This document shows, one piece after another, positions 1 through 7,494 of a stretch of 13,785 bases of DNA. Below the pieces are notes generated by a model that was given only the letters and a program-made list of their open reading frames with translations, ran no database searches and was not told the DNA's origin. The stretch is from Opitutia bacterium UBA7374 (GTDB lineage Bacteria > Verrucomicrobiota > Verrucomicrobiia > Opitutales > Coraliomargaritaceae). Every line of letters starts with the position of its first letter. The stretch's first letter is position 1. The DNA lies in the NCBI GenBank assembly GCA_002469895.1, contig DKOA01000040.1, forward strand, positions 1 through 13,785, given 5' to 3'. A program made the translations under genes and the position numbers.

Positions 1-705
1 ATCCTTTACGGGCCACTGCCTACCAAGACCGCTGATTTTGGGCTGCGCATCCTTAATCCGGATGGATCCGAAGCAGAAAAAAGCGGCAACGGCCTACGCA
101 TATTTGCGCGCTACCTCTTCGACATAGGCCGCGTTACCGAAGCGCCCTTTACAGTGGACACACCCGGAGGCATCGTCACCTGCTCAATTTCACCGAAAGC
201 GGAATCCATCACCGTCGACATGGGCACAGTCCTCTTCGGCAACCCGGCGTCTGCCGATGCCGACCCCACCCACCCGATCACAATCAACGGAACCGACTAC
301 ACCGCATACAGAGCCGACATTGGCAACCCTCACTGCGTCATTCCACTCCCGGAAATATCGGAAGAACTTGCCTGCTGCGATGGCGCGGTGCTGGAAACCC
401 ACCCCGATTTCCCCAATCGTACAAACGTTCAGTTCCTACAGGTCATCGACCGCAATAACATCCGCATTGAAATATGGGAACGCGGCGCCGGCTACACCCT
501 TGCATCCGGCTCGAGCAGTAGTGCAGCCGCCGCTGTCGCGCACCGCATCGGACTCTGCGACGAAGCCATCACCGTACATATGCCCGGTGGTCGCATCGGC
601 ATCCAAATCGGCCCAAACTACGCCATTCGCATGACCGGCCCGGCGACTCGTGTCGCTCTGATGGACTTCGATACAGATGCGCTCCACTTTTCAGTAAACG
701 GATAA
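1..705 (+). CDS. dapF: Diaminopimelate epimerase family protein, 5'-truncated, both catalytic cysteines replaced by serine
   Basis: The frame is open from base 1 to a TAA at 703-705, so the N-terminal part (about 45-50 residues by family comparison) lies outside the window. DapF interconverts LL- and meso-diaminopimelate in lysine and peptidoglycan synthesis. The family signatures are clear: NPDGSEAEKSGNGLR near the start, IGNPHCVIP, FPNRTNVQF and WERGAGYTLASGSSSS. However, the two thiol catalysts (normally CGNG and ACGT/S) are both serine: codon AGC at 82-84 and TCC at 505-507. Substrate-binding Asn, Glu-Arg and Gly positions are kept, so this is not a decayed gene. It may be a divergent epimerase or a changed activity within the DapF/proline-racemase fold. 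Family membership is secure; the DAP epimerase reaction is not. The gene converges on the YHYH gene with a 22-bp gap and no obvious terminator. Confidence 0.88.
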   Translation: MLYGPLPTKTADFGLRILNPDGSEAEKSGNGLRIFARYLFDIGRVTEAPFTVDTPGGIVTCSISPKAESITVDMGTVLFGNPASADADPTHPITINGTDYTAYRADIGNPHCVIPLPEISEELACCDGAVLETHPDFPNRTNVQFLQVIDRNNIRIEIWERGAGYTLASGSSSSAAAAVAHRIGLCDEAITVHMPGGRIGIQIGPNYAIRMTGPATRVALMDFDTDALHFSVNG

Positions 706-727
706 GCCAATCATTTCTCTACCGTCG

Positions 728-2521
728 CTAGTTAATCAGACTAAACGCATCCGTCAGGCGATAAACTAGGCTTTCACCAGTAGGTCTGGGGAAAGTGACT
801 TCGATGGCTTCGGTGCTCCCTGTCGACAAAGAGGGCAGGCTCAAGGTGCCGGTCAAAGTAGTATTGCTGCGAGAAACGGACTGGAGTACATAACTGCCGA
901 TACGAACTGAGGTCGGATTTATCTGACTTGGCGGCAATGGAGGCGTCACATTCGGATCCAATGAAATGGTTATCTCTGTAACGGTGTTACCGTTCGCGCC
1001 ACTAGGGGAAACGGACAAAATGCCTGCATCCCCATCCGCACCGCCTTCATTTTCATTCCCTGTGCCGCCATCCGTGCCACCGGTATTGGTCGCAATATCT
1101 CCACGATACTGGCGAATGGTAAAGGGGTATTGAATCTTCATTGTTTCAAATTCACTAGAGACCGCGCTCATTCCATTTGCCGAAAGCACGCTCTGCATCG
1201 ATCGAATAAAAGCATCAAACGTATCCACGCTGTCCGTGCCCGGAACGAAGACCCCATCGACTGCAAAACCATTCTGCAATCCGTCCGCGTAGGCCGTATC
1301 AGCTTCCCAACCGGTTGGCAGCAAACCATGCTTATTCAAGGTATTGCGTACGTCGTAGCCGAAATAAGGATTTATATAGCGCAGCACCTTGCCATCGCTG
1401 TCCGCCTCGATCGACATGATGTAATGATAAATTCCTTCGGGAAACTCCGGCGTCGGCGAAATCAGTCCGTTGCACTCATCAAGATCTCCGCTGCCCGCAA
1501 CATAAGAAGGATTGCCGGCACTATCGCTTGCCCCCGTATAACTGGACTGCAGTAATTTGCTGCCTTGATCGCTGCTTAAGCGACCGACCGGGCCATAGAC
1601 AGGCCATCCATCCAGAGCAAAACCAAGCAAGGGAGAATGGCCGTTATTCTCAATTAAATCATCCAGTTCATCACATTTTTCTTTCTCCGATTTCCATGAG
1701 TCCCCGAGAAGTAAACGCAAGCAGGTGGGATACTTATGATAGTGATACACGCCTGTCCTTTGGGGGTGTCCACAACAGCTGGAAAAAATCCGACCATAGG
1801 CGGCTGTCTCGTTCGGATCTTCAAAAGGATTATAAATAGGAATGCCGTTTATGGCAACACCAACGGTACCAAGAGAAGTATCCGTGACAGAAGCATTATA
1901 GACAGGAGCCAACGGAATACGAAATACCTCGGTTGCTTCGGCAATACTGTTTGGATTGAATTGCCCGTTCGCACCTTCATTCTCAGCACTAAATTTAAGT
2001 GACTGAAATCCACCGTTAATCGCTGCGTTCCATCCGCTGGATACGTCAAAGCCAATGATGGTTGGCCTGTAATTGGGAATCCCGTTTGCCGTGATGACCA
2101 TTTGATTCGCCTGACGGTCTTCAGTGATTTCGATCACGCTCGTAAGGTCGACCCCATTGATTGTTAGTGCGACAGGCCCGCCGCTGCGGATTTGGTTTCG
2201 ATAATTTTCGACAAATAAGCGAGCCCGTCTCTCAAAAGCACTTTCCATTCGAAAGAACTGCTTCTCTGGAAAAGGTTCCAACGGGACGTCCAGCGATACT
2301 TCAGAGCCGGTTCCCAAGACCGGATCTGTCCAAACCAATTGCCATTCGGATAAGTCACTTGATTGACGAAGATAATAAGCGACCCCGTCTTCCCCATTTA
2401 ATAATACCTTTAGTTGGGGTTCGGAAGCACTGCTTGCCCAAGACTCAAAATCAATATCAATGGGTAGTGCAGAGGCCAGCAGGGGCAGGCCAATTAGAAG
2501 TAGAGGTAGTATACTTTTCAT
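728..2521 (-). CDS. Secreted YHYH-domain protein with C-terminal Ig/IPT-like domain
   Basis: A 597-residue exported protein of unknown biochemical role. Residues 1-19 form a signal peptide (Lys, then a Leu-rich core ending LASALP). Residues about 35-92 resemble the small beta domain common in verrucomicrobial secreted proteins, with 'LRQSSDLSEW' and 'KQFFRM'. The YHYH domain spans roughly 140-430: GIPIYNPF at 227-233, the name-giving GVYHYH at 257-262, LGFALDGWPVYGP at 299-311 and IYHY at 364-367. A Gly/Asp/Glu/Asn-rich linker (about 478-500) leads to a final beta-type domain with 'SVSPSGANGNTVTEI', resembling IPT/Ig folds. YHYH proteins occur in marine bacteria, often as lone genes, with no settled function; the conserved His/Tyr suggest metal binding (inference). 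It ends 22 bp from dapF, and its start is 47 bp from the glycosylase stop. Codon 1 is the ATG at 2521-2519; no strong Shine-Dalgarno is visible. Confidence 0.85.
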   Translation of the reverse strand: MKSILPLLLIGLPLLASALPIDIDFESWASSASEPQLKVLLNGEDGVAYYLRQSSDLSEWQLVWTDPVLGTGSEVSLDVPLEPFPEKQFFRMESAFERRARLFVENYRNQIRSGGPVALTINGVDLTSVIEITEDRQANQMVITANGIPNYRPTIIGFDVSSGWNAAINGGFQSLKFSAENEGANGQFNPNSIAEATEVFRIPLAPVYNASVTDTSLGTVGVAINGIPIYNPFEDPNETAAYGRIFSSCCGHPQRTGVYHYHKYPTCLRLLLGDSWKSEKEKCDELDDLIENNGHSPLLGFALDGWPVYGPVGRLSSDQGSKLLQSSYTGASDSAGNPSYVAGSGDLDECNGLISPTPEFPEGIYHYIMSIEADSDGKVLRYINPYFGYDVRNTLNKHGLLPTGWEADTAYADGLQNGFAVDGVFVPGTDSVDTFDAFIRSMQSVLSANGMSAVSSEFETMKIQYPFTIRQYRGDIATNTGGTDGGTGNENEGGADGDAGILSVSPSGANGNTVTEITISLDPNVTPPLPPSQINPTSVRIGSYVLQSVSRSNTTLTGTLSLPSLSTGSTEAIEVTFPRPTGESLVYRLTDAFSLIN

Positions 2522-2536
2522 AATCGGAAACGATTA
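2521..2536 (-). promoter_or_regulatory. Small hairpin over the YHYH start codon
   Basis: TAATCG (2521-2526) and CGATTA (2531-2536) form a perfect 6-bp inverted repeat around a 4-nt loop. In the minus-strand transcript the stem takes in the A of the YHYH start codon and the place where a ribosome site would lie. It may reduce initiation, or it may be chance; six base pairs in AT-rich sequence is weak evidence. Confidence 0.3.
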
Positions 2537-2568
2537 GATAAAATCTGAGTTTTGCCTATCTGTCATGT

Positions 2569-3312
2569 CTAATTCTCCCACAGCCTCTGCTCGACCATTT
2601 GTCGGGTAGCCTGCTCAGCCCAACCCCGGTTAGCCGCAGGACTGGCCGGACTGGGATGTAAAATACGCCCAATACGTACGGGCAAATCCTTTAGGGCTAT
2701 CTTCGCACGACCTTGAGCAAAGCCACCGACTCCGACCACCCACTCGGCCTGTAGACCCTGGACGAGGGCACGAAGGTGCTCATCACAAACTTGGTACAGC
2801 GCTTCGCATTCCTCTGCCGGTAGTTTGTCCGGAGTACGGTTGCGGCCACTTTCCTCCATAAAGACAAGGGGGCAGTAATTGGCTACAAAATGCTCCGCAA
2901 AAAATTCTTTTGGACGAACGAAGCGTTCTTTGAAGAGCCCCCAGAGACGGCGACCGCTGACTTCGCTTCGGGCACAGTCGAAGCCCTCGACCGGACGAGC
3001 CGGATGCTCCGGACGGGGTTTTTGCACAGGCTCGTGAATACCAATCCAATCGCGAACATGTGGAATCTCTCCGAAGGGCACACCCGTCTGTGCCATTCCG
3101 TAGGGGCCGGGATTCATCCCGAGAAAAACAATCCGACTGGGGCTGGCAGCACAGGCACGAAGATAAGCTTCATGCGATGCCCAGGCATAATCGAGCGGAT
3201 TATAGACATAGGCAACGGGATCAGCAAAGGCCAGCGATTGCACGCTGCGACTAAGTTCTTCAGCGGCTTCGATAAGGATATCGGCAGGAGCAGCGGTATC
3301 AGCCGGCATCAT
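2569..3312 (-). CDS. SMUG1-type single-strand-selective uracil-DNA glycosylase
   Basis: This base-excision-repair enzyme removes uracil (and, in some homologues, xanthine or oxidised pyrimidines) from DNA. Numbered from the upstream TTG at 3363, the active-site motif GMNPGPYGMAQTGVPFG spans 82-98, EVSGRRLWG 134-142, NYCPLVFMEESGRNRTP 162-178 and the catalytic-loop HPSPASPAANRGW 236-248, all hallmarks of SMUG1 rather than UNG or MUG. The frame extends to a TTG at 3363, but that start has no ribosome site and would overlap the upstream gene by 65 nt. The paired ATGs at 3312 and 3309 lie just behind AGAAGGA and overlap the upstream stop by about 14 nt, so I prefer them (247 or 246 residues). The arrangement suggests translational coupling to the Rdx gene. 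SMUG1 is rare in bacteria, known from Geobacter and Opitutaceae among others. Confidence 0.9.
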   Translation of the reverse strand: MMPADTAAPADILIEAAEELSRSVQSLAFADPVAYVYNPLDYAWASHEAYLRACAASPSRIVFLGMNPGPYGMAQTGVPFGEIPHVRDWIGIHEPVQKPRPEHPARPVEGFDCARSEVSGRRLWGLFKERFVRPKEFFAEHFVANYCPLVFMEESGRNRTPDKLPAEECEALYQVCDEHLRALVQGLQAEWVVGVGGFAQGRAKIALKDLPVRIGRILHPSPASPAANRGWAEQATRQMVEQRLWEN

Positions 3313-3601
3313 TTCCTTCTGTTGCAGGGGCATCGCTGTGGCCGAGATCTCGCTCCGGGGCAATCTGATCGCGGATGCGCTGCTTGAGTTCCTTCATCTC
3401 CGGGAAACGGCCTTCCGCCTTGCGATCCCAGACGGTTTGCCCATCGATTGAAACCTGAAAGCGACCGCCCTCTTCTGCCGGGCGCAGAGTAACCGCGCCC
3501 AGTTCCTGCTCAAAGGTCGTTAGTAATTCCTGTGCCGTCCAGGCAGCTCGAAGGAGCCATCGGCAACCGGGGCAATATTCGATTTCGACGCTTGGTTTCA
3601 T
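3299..3601 (-). CDS. Rdx (SelT/SelW/SelH) family CxxC protein
   Basis: A 100-residue protein with a thioredoxin-like fold of the selenoprotein W group, in the cysteine form. The redox motif CPGC is at residues 10-13 (EIEYCPGCRWLLRAAW), followed by the family's second half 'GRFQVSIDGQTVWDRKAEGRFPEMKELKQRIRD' in pieces from about 66 to 98. In selenoprotein W the second cysteine position is selenocysteine (CxxU); here it is an ordinary TGC codon. The precise role is unknown; redox buffering or thiol exchange is likely. The length fits the family. The C-terminal tail after the fold overlaps the start of the glycosylase gene, and 41 bp separate the gene from folK upstream, so it may be read as the far end of the folate operon. 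Confidence 0.85.
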   Translation of the reverse strand: MKPSVEIEYCPGCRWLLRAAWTAQELLTTFEQELGAVTLRPAEEGGRFQVSIDGQTVWDRKAEGRFPEMKELKQRIRDQIAPERDLGHSDAPATEGNDAG

Positions 3602-3642
3602 TCGAAAAGATTACACGACTGGGTGGATTGAGGTAAAGCGGT

Positions 3643-4137
3643 TTAGCGGAGCGTTTCAGCCCAGAGAGACATTCGTCCTGCAGGGATCGCTGATAGGATA
3701 GATTCGATTAGTTTTCCGGATATAAGCAGTCCGGGTGCGATGTCCATGAGCGGTCGTGCGACAAAGTCGCGTTGTTCAATTCGCGGGTGCGGGAGTTGCA
3801 AGCTCGGAGTATCGAGTTGAACATCTTCGTAAAGGAGGAGGTCGAGGTCGATCGTTCGGGAAGCCGGCTGACCGGTGCGGACGCGACCCAATACGGCTTC
3901 TACGGAGAGGCACCGCCGGAGAAGTTCTTGCGGAGAAAGCGACGTCTGCACGCAGGCTACTGCGTTGAGGAAATCGGGCACATTGCCCAAGCCAACGGCC
4001 GGGTTATTATAGACGGGGCTGACCGCTTCGATTCGGATCTTCCCGGACATTTCCAACTCATTTAGAGAAGCCCGGAGGTGGCTCATCCGGTCGCCCAGAT
4101 TACTGCCCAATGCGATGTAGGCGTTCTTTAGCGACAT
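3643..4137 (-). CDS. folK: 6-hydroxymethyl-7,8-dihydropterin pyrophosphokinase (HPPK)
   Basis: FolK transfers pyrophosphate from ATP to 6-hydroxymethyl-dihydropterin, making the DHPS substrate. With the ATG at 4137 the product has 164 residues, a normal length. Motifs: AYIALGSNLGDR (6-17), SPVYNNPAVG (40-49), LGRVRTGQPASRTIDLDLLLY (83-103) with the Mg-binding Asp pair at 97 and 99, and LPHPRIEQRDFVARPL (115-130). The frame stays open 12 codons further upstream to 4173, inside folB, but the ATG at 4137 begins the conserved region. The ATG overlaps the folB stop by 10 nt, so translation is probably coupled. Confidence 0.95.
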   Translation of the reverse strand: MSLKNAYIALGSNLGDRMSHLRASLNELEMSGKIRIEAVSPVYNNPAVGLGNVPDFLNAVACVQTSLSPQELLRRCLSVEAVLGRVRTGQPASRTIDLDLLLYEDVQLDTPSLQLPHPRIEQRDFVARPLMDIAPGLLISGKLIESILSAIPAGRMSLWAETLR

Positions 4138-4493
4138 CGCATAATTTCCACTGCGAAATGCTCGCAGATGCAATCAACGGGGACAGCAGGCTTACAGATT
4201 TTGATACGCACTTCGGCTAAGAGCGGAAAGTTTTCCAGAAGGTCGATGGCGATCGTCTCAGCGGCAGCTTCAAGCAGGTTAAAGCGCTGGCCGAGGAAAA
4301 TATCTTTCACCCGCTCATAGACCAGAGCATAGTTGATCGTTGTATCGATTTCGTCGGACTGAAATTGAAGTCCGTCCGAGAGGCGCAGGTTCAGATCGAT
4401 GCTAAAGCGCTGACCGAGGGCGGCTTCTTCAGGAAGCAAACCATGTCGGGCATAGAATTCGAGGGACTTCAGTTCAATGGTTGTCTGATTCAT
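4128..4493 (-). CDS. folB: Dihydroneopterin aldolase
   Basis: FolB converts 7,8-dihydroneopterin to 6-hydroxymethyl-dihydropterin and glycolaldehyde. From the ATG at 4493 it has 121 residues, the usual size. Visible features: LEFYARHGLLPEE (11-23) with the substrate-anchoring Glu at 22/23, INYALVYERV (53-62) with the conserved Tyr, FNLLEAAAETIA (71-82), and KICKPAVPV (98-106) with the catalytic Lys at 101. A frame extension up to 4649 would add a leucine-rich, non-homologous N-terminus lying within folP, so it is rejected. The start overlaps the folP 3' end by 20 nt; the stop overlaps the folK start. Confidence 0.94.
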   Translation of the reverse strand: MNQTTIELKSLEFYARHGLLPEEAALGQRFSIDLNLRLSDGLQFQSDEIDTTINYALVYERVKDIFLGQRFNLLEAAAETIAIDLLENFPLLAEVRIKICKPAVPVDCICEHFAVEIMRCR

Positions 4494-5316
4494 AACGGAG
4501 GCAGTGGTCAAGAACGTCGCAACATTCACGGTTTTCGCGAACATCATGCACACGAATAAAATCAATAGCAGCTTGAACGGCCAAAGCGGTAGTGGCGAGC
4601 GTTCCGTTGAGCCGAGCTTCTGGGTCTTTGATGTCGAGCAGCCGGGCAATCATAGACTTGCGGGAAGCGCCAAGCAGAACGGGAAAACCAAGGGCATTAA
4701 TCTCCGGAAGGCGGCGCATAATCGTCCAGTTTTCCTCATCGGTTTTACCAAAACCAAGTCCCGGATCGAGTAGGATAGCCTGCGATGACACGCCGGCTTT
4801 TGTAACGCATGCAACGGACTTTTCAAGAAAGGTGCGGATTGCATCAACCACATCGCCCTCTCCGGCTTCCCCGGCAGGGCGGTTGTGCATGAGTATGCAG
4901 GCGGCACCATGCTCGGCGATCGTTGCCGCCATTGCCGGATCACGCTGGGCACCCCAGACATCGTTTACGATATCGGCTCCGGCATGAAGAGCGGCCTGAG
5001 CGACTTCCGCTTTGGATGTGTCTATCGAAATGAGGGCCTCCGTTTGAGAACGTACTTGGCGAATAAAGGGCACAGTTCGTCGGATTTCCTCATCGGCAGG
5101 TACCGGTTTGTGACCGGGGCGAGTGGACTCGCCCCCAATGTCGATTACATCGGCGCCAGCCTCAACCATACGATGAAAGTGGGCACCGGCAGACTCCATC
5201 GTCATAAAGTTACCTCCATCGGAAAAGGAGTCGGGGGTGAGGTTGAGGATGCCAACAAGATAAGTCTTCCGACCAAGCGGAAGCGTACAACGGGCAGTTT
5301 TGAAAAAGCCTGTCAT
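4474..5316 (-). CDS. folP: Dihydropteroate synthase
   Basis: FolP condenses the pterin pyrophosphate made by FolK with p-aminobenzoate, giving dihydropteroate; it is the sulfonamide target. The 280-residue TIM-barrel protein shows VGILNLTPDSFSDGG (21-35), DIGGESTRPG (59-68), SIDTSK (97-102), NDVWG (118-122), DPGLGFGK (184-191), GASRKS (216-221) with the substrate-contacting Lys 220, and RVHD (255-258) near the end. The ATG at 5316 overlaps the pabC stop in an ATGA, a classic termination-reinitiation junction. Its immediate neighbours make both substrates. Confidence 0.97.
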   Translation of the reverse strand: MTGFFKTARCTLPLGRKTYLVGILNLTPDSFSDGGNFMTMESAGAHFHRMVEAGADVIDIGGESTRPGHKPVPADEEIRRTVPFIRQVRSQTEALISIDTSKAEVAQAALHAGADIVNDVWGAQRDPAMAATIAEHGAACILMHNRPAGEAGEGDVVDAIRTFLEKSVACVTKAGVSSQAILLDPGLGFGKTDEENWTIMRRLPEINALGFPVLLGASRKSMIARLLDIKDPEARLNGTLATTALAVQAAIDFIRVHDVRENRECCDVLDHCLRYESDNH

Positions 5317-6155
5317 TCTATTTCGGGGACGGGTGGTTGAATGGCCTCTTGCTCCAGTTCTACCTGCAGGGCCTCGCGAAGTTTATTGTAGAGTGGATGC
5401 CCAGCGGATTCAAAACGGACACTCAGCCCTTCTCCGTCGACAGAATGAACCGGATGGATACCAAGGGATGCGTTCGTCATGTAAAGAGCTTCAGCCTGAT
5501 GGAGGGAGTCTGGTGAATAGGCGCCTTCAGAGACACTTATCTTGAGTAAATCAGCAAGACGAAGGAGCGCCGCACGAACGACTCCGGGAAGAATGCCCAA
5601 ATGAATGGCCGGGGTATGCAGAACGTCTTGGCTGAACCAAAGGATATTCGCTACCGCAGTCTCCCCAAGAGATCCACAGGAGGCCGGCCGCAAGCAATCG
5701 TCAAAGCCGGCTGAGCGGGCCTGCTCCAGCAGGTAGATGTTCTCCATGTAGTTGTGCGTCTTGTGTCCCGCAATCAGGGAATGAGCGCTGAGTGGATAGT
5801 CCGGGCGCCAACTCAGGCGAATAGTCTCCGGCCAATTGATCGAGGGTCGGGCATAAACAAAGAGCTGATCTCCCTGACTCTTCCGCAGAAGAGAGAGCTT
5901 AATCGTAGCGTTTTCGAGTGCGTCGATGGAGACAAGACGCCCAATCGCCCTGAGGATAGATTCTTCGCTTTGTGGACTATTTAAACCGAGCGCGGTGGCT
6001 GAGTTTTGCAAGCGTTGCCAATGGGCAGACCAAAAGCGGAGACGTCCACCCTCGAGCCGGATAGACTCAAAAAGTCCGTATCCGTGGGCAAAACCGGAAT
6101 CAGTGGGCTGGAGAGACAAAGAAGCTCCGTTGGAAATTACGATTGGCTCCGGCAT
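5313..6155 (-). CDS. pabC: 4-amino-4-deoxychorismate lyase (class IV PLP enzyme)
   Basis: PabC eliminates pyruvate from aminodeoxychorismate to give p-aminobenzoate. The 280-residue protein has the fold-type IV pattern: GFAHGYGLFESIRLEGGRL (21-39), HKTHNYMENIYLLEQAR (131-147) with the probable PLP-bound Lys 132, GETAVANILWF (164-174) and GILPGVVR (187-194). Branched-chain and D-amino-acid aminotransferases share this fold, so the assignment rests partly on its place between pabB and folP, which is persuasive. It overlaps the 3' end of pabB by 19 nt and folP by 4 nt. Confidence 0.88.
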   Translation of the reverse strand: MPEPIVISNGASLSLQPTDSGFAHGYGLFESIRLEGGRLRFWSAHWQRLQNSATALGLNSPQSEESILRAIGRLVSIDALENATIKLSLLRKSQGDQLFVYARPSINWPETIRLSWRPDYPLSAHSLIAGHKTHNYMENIYLLEQARSAGFDDCLRPASCGSLGETAVANILWFSQDVLHTPAIHLGILPGVVRAALLRLADLLKISVSEGAYSPDSLHQAEALYMTNASLGIHPVHSVDGEGLSVRFESAGHPLYNKLREALQVELEQEAIQPPVPEIE

Positions 6156-7459
6156 AATGCGTCGATGGTTTCGTGAATGGCGCGGGCTTTGTGATATGTC
6201 TCGAGAAATTCGTCTTCCGGTTTTGAATCCCAGACGATGCCGCCACCCACCTGGTAGTCAAGATAGCCGTCCACAAGGTGCAGGCTGCGAATGGCGATAT
6301 TGAATTCCGCATCCCCATCAAAGCCGACATAACCAATGGATCCACAGTAAGCGTTGCGGCGTGTCGGTTCGAGTTCCTCAATGATCTGCATGGCCCGAAT
6401 TTTTGGCGCACCGGTAATGGAGCCGCCGGGGAAGAGCGCATGGATGCAATCATAGACATCCTTGTTTGCTGCGAGCCGTGCTTTGACTTGGGCAGTCTGG
6501 TGCATGACACGGGAATACTGCTCGATCTGGTAAAGGTCTTCGACGCGAACGGATCCGTATTCAGCAACCCGGCCAAGATCATTGCGAACAAGATCCACAA
6601 TCATCAGTAATTCAGCACGTTCTTTAGGAGACCTTGCCAACTCCTCAGCAAATTTTTGATCCTCCTCAAAGGAATCACCCCGGGGACGGGTGCCTTTAAT
6701 CGGTCGAGTTACCAGCTCACGGCCGGATTTTTCTAAGAATTGCTCGGGAGAGGTCGAAAGGATGGAATAGTCTCCCGTATCGAGGTAGGCACAATACGGC
6801 CCCGGGTTGCCCTTTCTTAGGGCTGAATAGAGGTGCAACGGGTCGCCTTCAAACTTGCAACGGGCTCGGCGGGAGAGGTTGACCTGATAGACGTCTCCTT
6901 TTGCGATATAGTCCTTGATTTCATTAACTGCCCGGCAAAAGGCGGCTTGATCCAAATTCCATTCCCATGGCCCAATGCATGGCGGCAGATTGCGCCTTGG
7001 TATTTTTCTTTCGGCATAGAGCAAGTGCCGGAGGGCTTCTAATCCTTTGTCTGCTGGCTGTGACTGACCACTTGCGATTAGATGCAGTTCACCGGATGCA
7101 TGATCGTAGGCTGCTATTGAATCATAGAGCCCGAAGCGGAGTTGTGGGATACGCCGATCATCTGTGGCAATCGTCGGCATGGTCTCGATAGCCCGGCCAT
7201 AATCGTAAGAGATATACCCAACGGCACCACCCACGAAAGGAATGTCCGTAGTATTTTCGATTTGAAAAGGCGCCATAGCCAAGCGCAGTTGCTCTAGGTC
7301 GCCCTCTATGACAGAGAAAGGATCCGCTCCAAAGAAACTCCAGTGCCCAAGTCCATTGTTGGATTGAGCGCTATCCAGAATAAAGGGCTGCACGCCCGAG
7401 CCAAAGCGCTCTAACAGAGCATCCAGTGGTGGCGGGTTGTGGATCGTTTCAACTTGCAT
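6137..7459 (-). CDS. pabB: Aminodeoxychorismate synthase component I
   Basis: PabB aminates chorismate to 4-amino-4-deoxychorismate, using ammonia from the PabA glutaminase. From the ATG at 7459 it has 440 residues; an in-frame GTG at 7495 would add 12 residues and would overlap the lptF stop as TAGTG. Neither start has a clear ribosome site. Numbered from the GTG, the chorismate-binding domain covers about 183-445: GDVYQVNLSRR (200-210), RPIKGTRPRG (264-273) whose Lys 267 is the PabB-type active-site lysine (anthranilate synthases have PIAGT), ELLMIVDLVRNDLGR (295-309), PGGSITGAPK (356-365), and VGGGIVWDS with PEDEFLET (416-432). No glutaminase domain is fused and no pabA is in the window, so ammonia must come from an unlinked PabA/TrpG. 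Confidence 0.94.
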   Translation of the reverse strand: MQVETIHNPPPLDALLERFGSGVQPFILDSAQSNNGLGHWSFFGADPFSVIEGDLEQLRLAMAPFQIENTTDIPFVGGAVGYISYDYGRAIETMPTIATDDRRIPQLRFGLYDSIAAYDHASGELHLIASGQSQPADKGLEALRHLLYAERKIPRRNLPPCIGPWEWNLDQAAFCRAVNEIKDYIAKGDVYQVNLSRRARCKFEGDPLHLYSALRKGNPGPYCAYLDTGDYSILSTSPEQFLEKSGRELVTRPIKGTRPRGDSFEEDQKFAEELARSPKERAELLMIVDLVRNDLGRVAEYGSVRVEDLYQIEQYSRVMHQTAQVKARLAANKDVYDCIHALFPGGSITGAPKIRAMQIIEELEPTRRNAYCGSIGYVGFDGDAEFNIAIRSLHLVDGYLDYQVGGGIVWDSKPEDEFLETYHKARAIHETIDALCRSQS

Positions 7460-7494
7460 GGCTGGCTCTACATTGCGGCCGGTGAAAATCCGCA

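Noticed and set aside
2890..3387. Long plus-strand open frame opposite the glycosylase gene
   Set aside because: It lies wholly antisense to a strongly conserved SMUG1 gene and its translation has no family features; a shadow frame.
3299..3601. Selenoprotein with an in-frame UGA
   Set aside because: The active-site motif is CPGC with ordinary cysteine codons and the frame has no internal TGA.
4885..5340. Plus-strand open frame opposite folP
   Set aside because: Antisense to well-conserved FolP motifs; no independent support.
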